From NCBI RefSeq assembly GCF_013340205.1, contig NZ_BJTG01000004.1:62001-126000 (forward strand): DNA of 64,000 bases, given 5' to 3'. Every line of letters begins with the position of its first letter. Within the stretch, counting starts at the first letter, position 1. Both the position numbers and the translations under genes were made by a program. This document shows positions 17,561-24,819 of this stretch, piece by piece. Source of the DNA: Anaeromyxobacter diazotrophicus (GTDB lineage Bacteria > Myxococcota > Myxococcia > Myxococcales > Anaeromyxobacteraceae). Below the pieces are notes generated by a model. It saw only the letters and a program-made list of their open reading frames with translations. It searched no databases and was not told where the DNA came from.

Positions 17561-18285
17561 TGGCGAGCCCCCTCGCCGCCCCGCCGGTCGAGCTGCTCCG
17601 CGTCACGGATCTCCATGCGTTCTACGGTGAGTCGCACATCCTGCACGGGGTGGACTTCAGCGTGAACCAGGGCGAGCTGGTGACGCTGCTCGGCCGCAAC
17701 GGCTCCGGGCGCACCACCACCCTCAAGGCCATCCTCGGGCTCACCGGCCGCCGCACCGGCTCGGTCATGATGAACGGGCGCGAGACGGTCCACCTGCCGA
17801 CCCACCAGATCGTGCACCTCGGCATCGGCTACTGCCCGGAGGAGCGCGGCATCTTCTCGTCGCTCAGCGCCGAGGAGAACCTGATGCTCCTGCCCAAGGT
17901 GGGGGGCGGCGGGCTCTCCGTGGACGAGCTGTACGCCATGTTCCCGAACCTCCGGGAGCGGCGCCACAGCCAGGGCACGCGCCTCTCCGGCGGCGAGCAG
18001 CAGATGCTGGCGGTGGCGCGCATCCTGCGCGTCGGCGCGCGCCTGCTCCTGCTCGACGAGATCACCGAGGGCCTCGCCCCGGTCATCGTCCAGGCGCTCG
18101 GACGGGTGGTGCGCCAGCTCAAGGAGCGCGGCTTCACGATGGTGCTCGTGGAGCAGAACTTCCGCTTCGCCGCCCCCCTCGCCGACCGCCACTACGTGGT
18201 CGAGCACGGCCGCATCGTCGACATGGTCACCCAGCACGAGCTCGCTTCCAGCATGGAGAAGCTGCACCGCTACCTCGGCGTCTAG
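17560..18285 (+). CDS. livF: ABC transporter ATPase, LivF type, with arginine in Walker A
   Basis: A 241-residue second ATPase of the importer. The Walker A motif reads GRNGSGRTT: the invariant lysine is replaced by arginine at residue 51 (codon CGC at 17710-17712). Other sites are normal: signature LSGGEQQM, Walker B LLLLDEITEG, and VEQN at the H-loop, as common in LivF. Either this subfamily tolerates Arg, or this subunit binds ATP with lower activity and LivG supplies the working site. The start overlaps the livG stop by one base. A ribosome site is not obvious, consistent with coupled translation. Confidence 0.92.
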   Translation: MASPLAAPPVELLRVTDLHAFYGESHILHGVDFSVNQGELVTLLGRNGSGRTTTLKAILGLTGRRTGSVMMNGRETVHLPTHQIVHLGIGYCPEERGIFSSLSAEENLMLLPKVGGGGLSVDELYAMFPNLRERRHSQGTRLSGGEQQMLAVARILRVGARLLLLDEITEGLAPVIVQALGRVVRQLKERGFTMVLVEQNFRFAAPLADRHYVVEHGRIVDMVTQHELASSMEKLHRYLGV

Positions 18286-18310
18286 TCTCCCCCTCAACCC
18301 CGGAGGTCGC

Positions 18311-19540
18311 ATGAAGAAGACCGTCAGCATCGCGCTGCTCCTCGCGCTGGCCGCCCCGGCCGGCGTCCTCGCCCAAGGGAAGGGCATCTCGGACGGCGTC
18401 GTGAAGCTCGGCGTCCTCACCGACATGACCGGCTACTACTCCGACCTGGCCGGCCCCGGCTCGGTGCTCGCGGCGAAGATGGCCGTGGAGGACTTCGGCG
18501 GCAAGGTGGACGGCAAGCCGATCCAGGTCGTCTCGGCCGACCACCAGCTCAAGGCCGACGTCGCCTCGAACACCGCCCGCAAGTGGATCGACGAGCAGCA
18601 GGTGGACGCGCTGGTGGACCTCGTCTCCTCCTCCACCGCGCTCGCGGTGATGCCCATCGTGAACGAGAAGAAGCGCATCGCGCTCTTCTCCGGCCCGGGC
18701 ACCACCGCCATCACCGGCGACAAGTGCAACCCGTACACGGTCCACTACACCTACAACAACTGGGCGCTGGCCAACGGCACCGGCCGCGAGGTGGTGGAGC
18801 AGGGCGGCAAGAGCTGGTTCTTCATCACAGCCGACTACGCCTTCGGCAAGTCGCTCGAGGAGGACACCTCGGCCGTGGTGAAGGCGGCCGGCGGCAAGGT
18901 GCTCGGCTCGGTGCGCTTCCCGTCGCCCGGCACCACCGACTTCTCCTCGTACGTGCTGCAGGCGCAGAGCTCGGGCGCGCAGATCATCGGGCTCGCCAAC
19001 GCCGGCCAGGACACGGTGAACTCCATCAAGGCGGCCACCGAGTACGGGCTCACCAAGAGCCAGAAGCTGGCCGGCCTGCTCATCTTCATCTCCGACATCC
19101 ACAGCCTGGGGCTCCAGACGGCGCAGGGCCTCTACGCCACCACCGCCTTCTACTGGGACCACGACGACGCGAGCCGGAAGTGGGCCAAGCGCTTCCAGTC
19201 GCACCCGGACAACAAGAAGAAGGCGATGCCCACCATGGTGCAGGCCGGCGTGTACTCGTCGGTGCGGCACTACCTCGAGGCGGTCAAGGCGGCCCACACC
19301 GACGACGCCGACGCCGTGATGGCCAAGATGCGCGAGCTGCCGGTGAACGACTTCTTCGCCCAGAACGGCCGCATCGGCCCGGACGGCCTCCACCGCCACG
19401 ACATGTACCTGGTGCAGGTGAAGACGCCGAAGGAGTCGAAGGGCCCGTGGGACTACTACAAGATCCTGAAGACCATCCCGGCCTCGCAGGCGTTCCCGTC
19501 GGTCGAGGCGCAGAAGTGCCCGATCGCGGTGAAGAAGTAG
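18311..19540 (+). CDS. livK: ABC transporter periplasmic substrate-binding protein, LivK type
   Basis: A 409-residue type I periplasmic binding protein (Peripla_BP_6). The signal peptide MKKTVSIALLLALAAPAGVLA is followed by the family start VVKLGVLTDMTGYYSDLAG. The middle shows STALAVMPIVNEKK, GTTAITGDKCNPY and WFFITADYAFGKS motifs typical of LivK-like proteins with broad ligands. Ligand identity is not shown by sequence. It has a GGAGG ribosome site 7 bases before the ATG and is followed 25 bp later by livH. High expression is likely, because the binding protein has the best ribosome site in the operon. Confidence 0.93.
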   Translation: MKKTVSIALLLALAAPAGVLAQGKGISDGVVKLGVLTDMTGYYSDLAGPGSVLAAKMAVEDFGGKVDGKPIQVVSADHQLKADVASNTARKWIDEQQVDALVDLVSSSTALAVMPIVNEKKRIALFSGPGTTAITGDKCNPYTVHYTYNNWALANGTGREVVEQGGKSWFFITADYAFGKSLEEDTSAVVKAAGGKVLGSVRFPSPGTTDFSSYVLQAQSSGAQIIGLANAGQDTVNSIKAATEYGLTKSQKLAGLLIFISDIHSLGLQTAQGLYATTAFYWDHDDASRKWAKRFQSHPDNKKKAMPTMVQAGVYSSVRHYLEAVKAAHTDDADAVMAKMRELPVNDFFAQNGRIGPDGLHRHDMYLVQVKTPKESKGPWDYYKILKTIPASQAFPSVEAQKCPIAVKK

Positions 19541-19565
19541 GGCCGGGGAGCCGGGGAGGAGCCTC

Positions 19566-20429
19566 ATGCAAGCCCTGTTCGGCCAGCTCCTCCTCGGCCT
19601 CATCAACGGCTCGTTCTACGCGCTGCTGTCGCTCGGGCTGTCGATCATCTTCGGGCTGCTCAACGTCGTGAACTTCGCCCACGGCGCCCTCTACATGTCG
19701 GGCGCCATGGTGGCGTGGCTCCTCGCGCAGTACCTGGGGATCGGCTACTGGCCGGCGCTGCTCCTCGCGCCGGCGGTGGTGGGGCTGGTGGGCGTCGTCA
19801 TCGAGCGGACGATGCTGCGCCGCCTCTACCAGCTCGACAACCTGTACGGCCTGCTCTTCACCTTCGGGCTCACCCTGGTCATCGAGGGGCTCTTCCACGA
19901 GCAGTACGGCAACTCCGGCAACCCGTACCCCGTCCCGGAGGTGCTCCAGGGCGGGGTGCGGCTGCCGTTCATGTACCTGCCGGAGTACCGGGCCTGGGTG
20001 GTGGTGGTGGCGATGATCGTCTGCTTCGGCTCGTGGCTCGTCATCGAGCGCACCAAGCTCGGCAGCTACCTGCGCGCCGGCACCGAGAACCCGCGCCTCG
20101 TGCAGGCGTTCGGCATCAACGTGCCGCTCATGTTCACCATCACCTACGGGTTCGGCGTGGCGCTGGCCGCCTTCGCCGGGGTGATGGCGGCCCCCATCTA
20201 CCAGGTGTCTCCGGGCATGGGGTCGAACCTCATCATGGTGGTGTTCGCGGTGGTGGTCATCGGCGGGATGGGCTCGATCCTCGGCTCCATCCTCACCGGC
20301 GTGGGCCTCGGCGTGATCGAGGGGCTCACCCGCTACTTCTACCCGCCCGCCTCGTCGGTGGTGATCTTCGTCATCATGGCGCTGGTGCTGCTCGTGCGGC
20401 CGGCCGGGCTGTTCGGGAGGCAGAAGTGA
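19566..20429 (+). CDS. livH: ABC transporter permease, LivH type
   Basis: A 287-residue inner-membrane permease with about eight helices. The N-terminus LLLGLINGSFYALLSLGLSIIFGLLNVVNFAHGALYMSG carries the family pattern (shown here split: GLSIIFGLLNVVNFAHGAL), and a GGMGSILGSILTG segment marks the ATPase contact region. It would form the pore with LivM. The stop overlaps the livM GTG start by four bases (GTGA), so the two permeases are translated in a coupled way. A GGGAGGAGCCTC ribosome site lies just ahead. Confidence 0.92.
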   Translation: MQALFGQLLLGLINGSFYALLSLGLSIIFGLLNVVNFAHGALYMSGAMVAWLLAQYLGIGYWPALLLAPAVVGLVGVVIERTMLRRLYQLDNLYGLLFTFGLTLVIEGLFHEQYGNSGNPYPVPEVLQGGVRLPFMYLPEYRAWVVVVAMIVCFGSWLVIERTKLGSYLRAGTENPRLVQAFGINVPLMFTITYGFGVALAAFAGVMAAPIYQVSPGMGSNLIMVVFAVVVIGGMGSILGSILTGVGLGVIEGLTRYFYPPASSVVIFVIMALVLLVRPAGLFGRQK

Positions 20430-21391
20430 GCGAGGCGCTCAGGGCCGGCGCGAGCGTCGGGTGGCCGGTGGCGCGGGTCCGCGGCGCGTTCGCGGTCATG
20501 TTCGTGGCCGGGCTGGTGCTGCCGTTCTTCGTCTACCCGGTCTTCGTCATGAACGTGCTGTGCATGGCGCTCTTCGCCAGCGCGTTCAACCTGCTCCTCG
20601 GCTACTGCGGCCTGCTCTCCTTCGGGCACGCCGCCTTCCTCGGCGCGGCCGGCTACCTGTGCGCCCACGCGGTGAAGGACTGGGGGCTCCCGCCGGAGGT
20701 GGGGCTCCTGCTCGGCGTGCTGCTCTCGGCCGGCCTGGGCCTCGTCATCGGCGGCCTCGCCATCCGGCGCTCCGGCATCTACTTCGCCATGATCACGCTG
20801 GGGCTGGCGCAGGTGGTCTACTTCCTGGCGGTGCAGCTGCCCTTCACCGGCGGCGACGACGGCCTGCAGGGCGTCCCGCGCGGCAAGCTCCTGGGCCTCC
20901 TCTCGCTCGAGGGCCGCTACGCGATGTACTACTTCGTCTACGCCGTCTTCCTGGCCGGCTTCTTCGCCATCTACCGGGCCATCCACTCGCCGTTCGGCCA
21001 CGTGCTGCGCTCGATCCGCGAGAACGAGCCGCGCGCGCTCTCCCTCGGCTACGACGTCGACCGCTACAAGCTCATGGCCTTCGTGCTCTCGGCGGCGCTC
21101 GCCGGCCTGGCCGGCGCCACCAAGGCGCTCGTCTTCCAGTCCGAGACGCTCACCGACGTGCACTGGCACATGTCCGGCGAGGTGGTGCTCATGACGCTCC
21201 TCGGCGGCATGGGGACGGTCATGGGCCCCTCGGTCGGCGCGCTCATCGTGCTCGTCCTGCAGAACTACCTGTCCGGCTTCGGCTCGTGGGTCACCGTCAT
21301 CACCGGGCTCGTCTTCGTGGTGGGGGTGCTCGCGTTCCGCCGGGGCTTCGTGGGCGAGGCGATCGCGCTGGCGAAGAAGTTTCCGTTCTAG
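20426..21391 (+). CDS. livM: ABC transporter permease, LivM type
   Basis: A 321-residue permease partner of LivH. The GTG start at 20426 overlaps the livH stop. Ten hydrophobic segments are visible, with LLLGYCGLLSFGHAAFLGAAGY near residue 55 (only its core GLLSFGHAAFLG is diagnostic) and LLGGMGTVMGPSVGA in the C-terminal half, the loop that touches the ATPase. Residues before the first helix are short. It is followed 13 bases later by the SDR gene, which has its own good ribosome site. Confidence 0.92.
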   Translation: MSEALRAGASVGWPVARVRGAFAVMFVAGLVLPFFVYPVFVMNVLCMALFASAFNLLLGYCGLLSFGHAAFLGAAGYLCAHAVKDWGLPPEVGLLLGVLLSAGLGLVIGGLAIRRSGIYFAMITLGLAQVVYFLAVQLPFTGGDDGLQGVPRGKLLGLLSLEGRYAMYYFVYAVFLAGFFAIYRAIHSPFGHVLRSIRENEPRALSLGYDVDRYKLMAFVLSAALAGLAGATKALVFQSETLTDVHWHMSGEVVLMTLLGGMGTVMGPSVGALIVLVLQNYLSGFGSWVTVITGLVFVVGVLAFRRGFVGEAIALAKKFPF

Positions 21392-21404
21392 GAGGTGGTG
21401 CACC

Positions 21405-22190
21405 ATGGCTGGTCTCGTTCAGGACAAGGTCGCCTTCGTCACCGGGGCCGCGAGCGGCATCGGGCTCGCCATCGCCGAGGCGCTGGCCGGGGAGGGCGCC
21501 CGGGTGGCGCTGTCGGACCTGCGCGAGGAGGCGGTGCGCGCCGCCGCCGAGGGCGTGGCGAAGCAGGGGCACGAGGCGGTCGGCCTCGCCTGCGACGTGA
21601 CGAGCGAGGCTCAGCTCCAGCAGGCCCTCGACGCCGCGGCGCAGCGCTTCGGGCGGGTGGACATCCTGGTCAACAACGCCGGGCTCCAGTTCGTGTCGCC
21701 CATCGAGAGCTTCCCGACCGAGAAGTTCGAGCTCCTGGTGAAGGTCATGCTGGTGGCGCCCTTCATGGCCATCAAGCACGTCTTCCCCGGCATGAAGCAG
21801 CGAGGGTTCGGGCGCATCGTCAACGTGGCCTCCATCAACGGCCTGGTCGGCTTCGCCGGCAAGGCGGCCTACAACAGCGCCAAGCACGGCCTCATCGGGC
21901 TCACCAAGGTGGCGGCGCTGGAGGGGGCGACGAGCGGCGTCACCGTGAACGCCATCTGCCCCGGCTACGTGGACACGCCGCTGGTGCGGAACCAGCTCGG
22001 CGACCTGGCGCGCACGCGGGGCGTGCCGCTCGAGCGCGTGCTCGAGGAGGTGATCTACCCCTTGGTCCCGATGCGGAAGCTGCTCGCGGTGAAGGACGTC
22101 TCGGACTACGTCCTCTTCCTGGCGAGCGACAAGGCCGGCTGCGTGACCGGCCAGGCGGTCGTGGTGGACGGCGGCTACACGGCGCAGTGA
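21405..22190 (+). CDS. bdhA: Short-chain dehydrogenase, 3-hydroxybutyrate dehydrogenase-like
   Basis: A 261-residue classical SDR. The cofactor motif is TGAASGIG (residues 13-20), NNAG follows at 90-93, and the catalytic triad is Ser143, Tyr156 and Lys160. The NNAGLQFVSPIE segment with Gln95 and the CPGYVDTPLV segment match D-3-hydroxybutyrate dehydrogenases, which interconvert 3-hydroxybutyrate and acetoacetate with NAD. An AGGAGG site 10 bases before the ATG and the position at the end of the liv operon suggest co-expression with the importer. This hints that the imported substrate may be a short hydroxy- or oxo-acid, but that is inference. Confidence 0.85.
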   Translation: MAGLVQDKVAFVTGAASGIGLAIAEALAGEGARVALSDLREEAVRAAAEGVAKQGHEAVGLACDVTSEAQLQQALDAAAQRFGRVDILVNNAGLQFVSPIESFPTEKFELLVKVMLVAPFMAIKHVFPGMKQRGFGRIVNVASINGLVGFAGKAAYNSAKHGLIGLTKVAALEGATSGVTVNAICPGYVDTPLVRNQLGDLARTRGVPLERVLEEVIYPLVPMRKLLAVKDVSDYVLFLASDKAGCVTGQAVVVDGGYTAQ

Positions 22191-22204
22191 CGCCGCGCCC
22201 TGCT

Positions 22205-22297
22205 TCAGCGCGCCAGGTAGACGATGGCCCAGTAGCTGAGGACCACCGCCCCCATCGCAATGACGAGCGACAGCGCGTAATCGCCGAGCTCTCGCAT
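22205..22297 (-). CDS. 30-residue single-pass membrane peptide
   Basis: A short frame encodes MRELGDYALSLVIAMGAVVL followed by SYWAIVYLAR. It has a hydrophobic helix of about 20 residues, a charged N-terminus and a basic C-terminus. An AGGGGG ribosome-site-like stretch lies 6-8 bases before the ATG. There is no larger frame in the 186-bp gap between the SDR and the DUF2059-like gene, which are convergent. Its size and helix suggest a small accessory subunit or toxin-like peptide, but no family is recognised. It could be a chance frame, although codon use is strongly GC3-biased like real genes here. Confidence 0.5.
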   Translation of the reverse strand: MRELGDYALSLVIAMGAVVLSYWAIVYLAR

Positions 22298-22376
22298 CCC
22301 CCACCCCCTGACGAAGAGTGTAGGGGGCGCTCGTCCGCTCGTGTGGTGCGATGTGGTGCGGCGAAAGGCCGCGCCG

Positions 22377-22871
22377 CTAGGTCCCCGAGGACTCGGGCGG
22401 GTGCGCCTTGGCGAGCTTGCCGAGCCGCTCCATCACGCCCGGCATCTGCTGCTCCATCTTTTGCTGAGTCTCTCCAGCCACCTTCTCCGTGAGCTCCGGG
22501 GTCACCTGCAGCCATTTCTGGCCCAGGGGCGAGCGGTAGAAGGCGAGCAGGTCCTTGAGCTCGGGCTCGGAGTAGGTGGCCGAGAGGGCCCGGGCGTGCA
22601 GGCCGAGGAGCTCGCCGTAGGGCAGGACCTTCTCCAGCTCGGCGCGGACGCTGGTCTGGAAGTCGGCCGGGAGCCGGAGGTGCGAGCCGGGGTGGCTCTG
22701 GAGGCGCCCCTGGACGTCCTTGGCGAGCTGGGAGAGGCCGGCAGTCCAGGCCTCCTGCGGGACGAGCAGCCGCGCGATGTCGGCGGCGGTGCCCTTCGGC
22801 TCCTCCGCGAGCGCCGCGCCGGAGGAGAGGCAGAAGAGGACGAGCGCAGCGGCGATTCGAAGGGGGTTCAA
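22377..22871 (-). CDS. Secreted DUF2059-like protein
   Basis: A 164-residue protein with a cleavable signal peptide (LRIAAALVLFCLSSGAALAEE). The TTG start at 22871 is preceded by an AGGAG ribosome site; the upstream part of the open frame to 22997 looks non-coding. The mature part ends in an alpha-helical region with LKDLLAFYRSPLGQKWLQ, the typical core of DUF2059 proteins (helix-turn around FY.SP.G). No function is established for that family; it is found as a periplasmic helical protein. It has no haem motif. Confidence 0.75.
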   Translation of the reverse strand: MNPLRIAAALVLFCLSSGAALAEEPKGTAADIARLLVPQEAWTAGLSQLAKDVQGRLQSHPGSHLRLPADFQTSVRAELEKVLPYGELLGLHARALSATYSEPELKDLLAFYRSPLGQKWLQVTPELTEKVAGETQQKMEQQMPGVMERLGKLAKAHPPESSGT

Positions 22872-22914
22872 GGGGGCTCCTGGGGTGAGGTGCTGAGGCG
22901 GGAAGGCGCCTGGA

Positions 22915-24615
22915 TCACTTGCAGACGCCGGCCACGCAGGTGAGGCCCGCTCCGCAGGTCGTCCCGTCGGGCTGGCCCGAGCAGGAGATGCACGCACCCG
23001 CCGAGCAGAAGAGTCCGGTTCCGCAGACGGTGCCGTCGGCGACCGGCGTGGCGCCGGGGGTGCACACGGGGTTGCCCGAAAGGTCGCAGGTATAGGACGC
23101 GACGTGGCAAAGGTCCGCGGGGGCGGTGCAGGTCCCGCCCGGCGCGCAGGTGCAGGCGCCGGCGGTGCACGCCATGGCCGTGCCGCAGCTCGTCCCGTCG
23201 GGCTGGCTCGCGCCGGTGTCGGTGCAGGTCGAGGCGCCGGTGGAGCAGGAGGTCGTGCCGACGTGACAGAGGTTCGTCGCCGGGGCGCAAGCCAGGTTGG
23301 CGCTGCACGCGACGCAGCTCCCCGCCGAGCACACGAGGTTCGTCCCGCAGCTCGTCCCGTCCGGCTGGTTGCCGGAGGCGACGCACACCGAGGTGCCGGT
23401 GGAGCACGAGGTGGTGCCGGTGAGGCAAGGGTCCGCGGGGGCGCAGGTGACGTTCGCCGCGCAGGCGTTGCAGGCCCCGGCGAGGCAGACCTGCCCGGTG
23501 CCGCAGGCGGTCCCGTCGGCCAGGCTGGTCCCGGAGTCGGCGCAGACCGGCGCGCCGGTCGAGCACGAGATGGCGCCGGTGTGGCAGGCGTTGGCCGGCG
23601 TGCAGGCAGTGCCGGCGAGACAGCTCTGGAAGTTCCAGCTCGCGAGCAGCGTGCCCCGGGCGCCGCAGTCCACGAGCATGGTGCCCTGCACCAGCGTGCC
23701 GCTGAAGATCGGGGTGCCGCTGTAGGTGCGGGTGCAGCCGAGGGTGCTCCCGCCGCTCTCGCCGCTGGTGTCGAAGGCGAAGAGCTGCGTGGCGCTCGAG
23801 CCCGCGCCGCCGCTGCTGGTGCAGGTCAGGTTCCAGTGGCCGCTCACGCCCCACTCGAACTTGGTCGGGTTCGGGTTGGGGAGGAGGTCCGCGATGTTGG
23901 TGAGGAGCGGAAGGGTGGGCGCGTCGGGCGTGCAGGTGAGGCCCGGGACCGACACCGAGGTGAGCGTCAGGGTGCCCGACTGCAGGTAGTAGGCGCCGAC
24001 CGGGTCCTCTCCGGCGAAGTTGAGGGTGGACTGACCGGAGACGGCGTACGTCCCGTCCACCGTGGACTGGACCGAGAAGTTGCCGACCAGGTCGCGCGCC
24101 GTCGAGCCGGTGGCGACCGCCCAGTCGCCGAAGCCGGTGGCGGCGACGGTGAGCGTGCCGGCGGTCGCGTCGCGGGTGACGTTGCCGGGGCGGATCCAGT
24201 AGCCCTGGCTCTCCTGCGTCTCGAGCACGAGGTCGGCGAGGGCGTGGGCGGTGAGGTCGGGCTTGAAGACGAGCGTGAGGGGGCTTGCGAAGGTGGTGCC
24301 GGCCGGTCCCAGGCGGTAAGCGGTGCCGACGCCGCCCGGGGCGGTGTTGGTGATGGCGTCCACGGTGACGTTGACCGGCCCGGTGAGCGCGCCTGCGGGG
24401 ACGGTGAGGGTGAGCACTCCGTCGGTGGACGCGACCGTCCCGCCCGTCGCGTCGATGACGAGCGAGCGGCGGTGTCCAGTGGGCTGGCCGACCGCGGAGG
24501 GCGTCGGGCGACCCTGGCCGCCCGGCGCGGACTTCGTGCCGCAGCCGGCGGCGGCCAGGAGGAGACCCAGGGACAGGCCGACGGCCCATCCGGCGCGCTC
24601 TCGGTGAGGGGGCAT
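22915..24615 (-). CDS. Cys-rich repeat lipoprotein, function unknown
   Basis: A 566-residue surface-type lipoprotein. The ATG at 24615 starts a signal ending in LLLAAAGC. Residues about 55-170 contain a beta-sandwich-like ZU5/TT-repeat-type segment (ATGGTVASTDGVLTLTVPAG). The middle is Gly/Ser/Thr-rich. The last 230 residues are about seven Cys-rich repeats of the pattern C.PA..C..G..SC.TG...C...G...DG..CG....C..G.C, resembling the extracellular Cys-rich repeats of myxobacterial and related surface proteins. There are no CxxCH haem sites. It may be an adhesin or scaffold. It is divergent from the 31-haem cytochrome, with a palindrome between them. Confidence 0.75.
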   Translation of the reverse strand: MPPHRERAGWAVGLSLGLLLAAAGCGTKSAPGGQGRPTPSAVGQPTGHRRSLVIDATGGTVASTDGVLTLTVPAGALTGPVNVTVDAITNTAPGGVGTAYRLGPAGTTFASPLTLVFKPDLTAHALADLVLETQESQGYWIRPGNVTRDATAGTLTVAATGFGDWAVATGSTARDLVGNFSVQSTVDGTYAVSGQSTLNFAGEDPVGAYYLQSGTLTLTSVSVPGLTCTPDAPTLPLLTNIADLLPNPNPTKFEWGVSGHWNLTCTSSGGAGSSATQLFAFDTSGESGGSTLGCTRTYSGTPIFSGTLVQGTMLVDCGARGTLLASWNFQSCLAGTACTPANACHTGAISCSTGAPVCADSGTSLADGTACGTGQVCLAGACNACAANVTCAPADPCLTGTTSCSTGTSVCVASGNQPDGTSCGTNLVCSAGSCVACSANLACAPATNLCHVGTTSCSTGASTCTDTGASQPDGTSCGTAMACTAGACTCAPGGTCTAPADLCHVASYTCDLSGNPVCTPGATPVADGTVCGTGLFCSAGACISCSGQPDGTTCGAGLTCVAGVCK

Positions 24616-24692
24616 GTGCGGCGAGGCTAGCATCGCGGACCGGGCGGGCGCACGCGTGCGTCAGACGACCGCACTCTCGTGCCCAGGGTAAA

Positions 24693-24704
24693 TGACCCGG
24701 GTCA
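24693..24704. promoter_or_regulatory. Perfect 12-bp palindrome TGACCCGGGTCA
   Basis: This perfect palindrome lies in the 204-bp region between the divergent Cys-rich lipoprotein gene (start 24615) and the 31-haem cytochrome gene (start 24820). It is 78 bp from the first and 116 bp from the second start. Symmetric half-sites TGACC/GGTCA suit a dimeric regulator. No regulator gene is in the window. Confidence 0.35.
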
Positions 24705-24819
24705 AACGGCGTGTCCCCCATTCGTGAAAAACTGCGGGCACACCAACTGGAGCTTTACGTCTCAGGACCGGACGGGGTCGATCCCCGGCTGGTCCGCGAC
24801 GTCACCTGGGAGCACCCCG

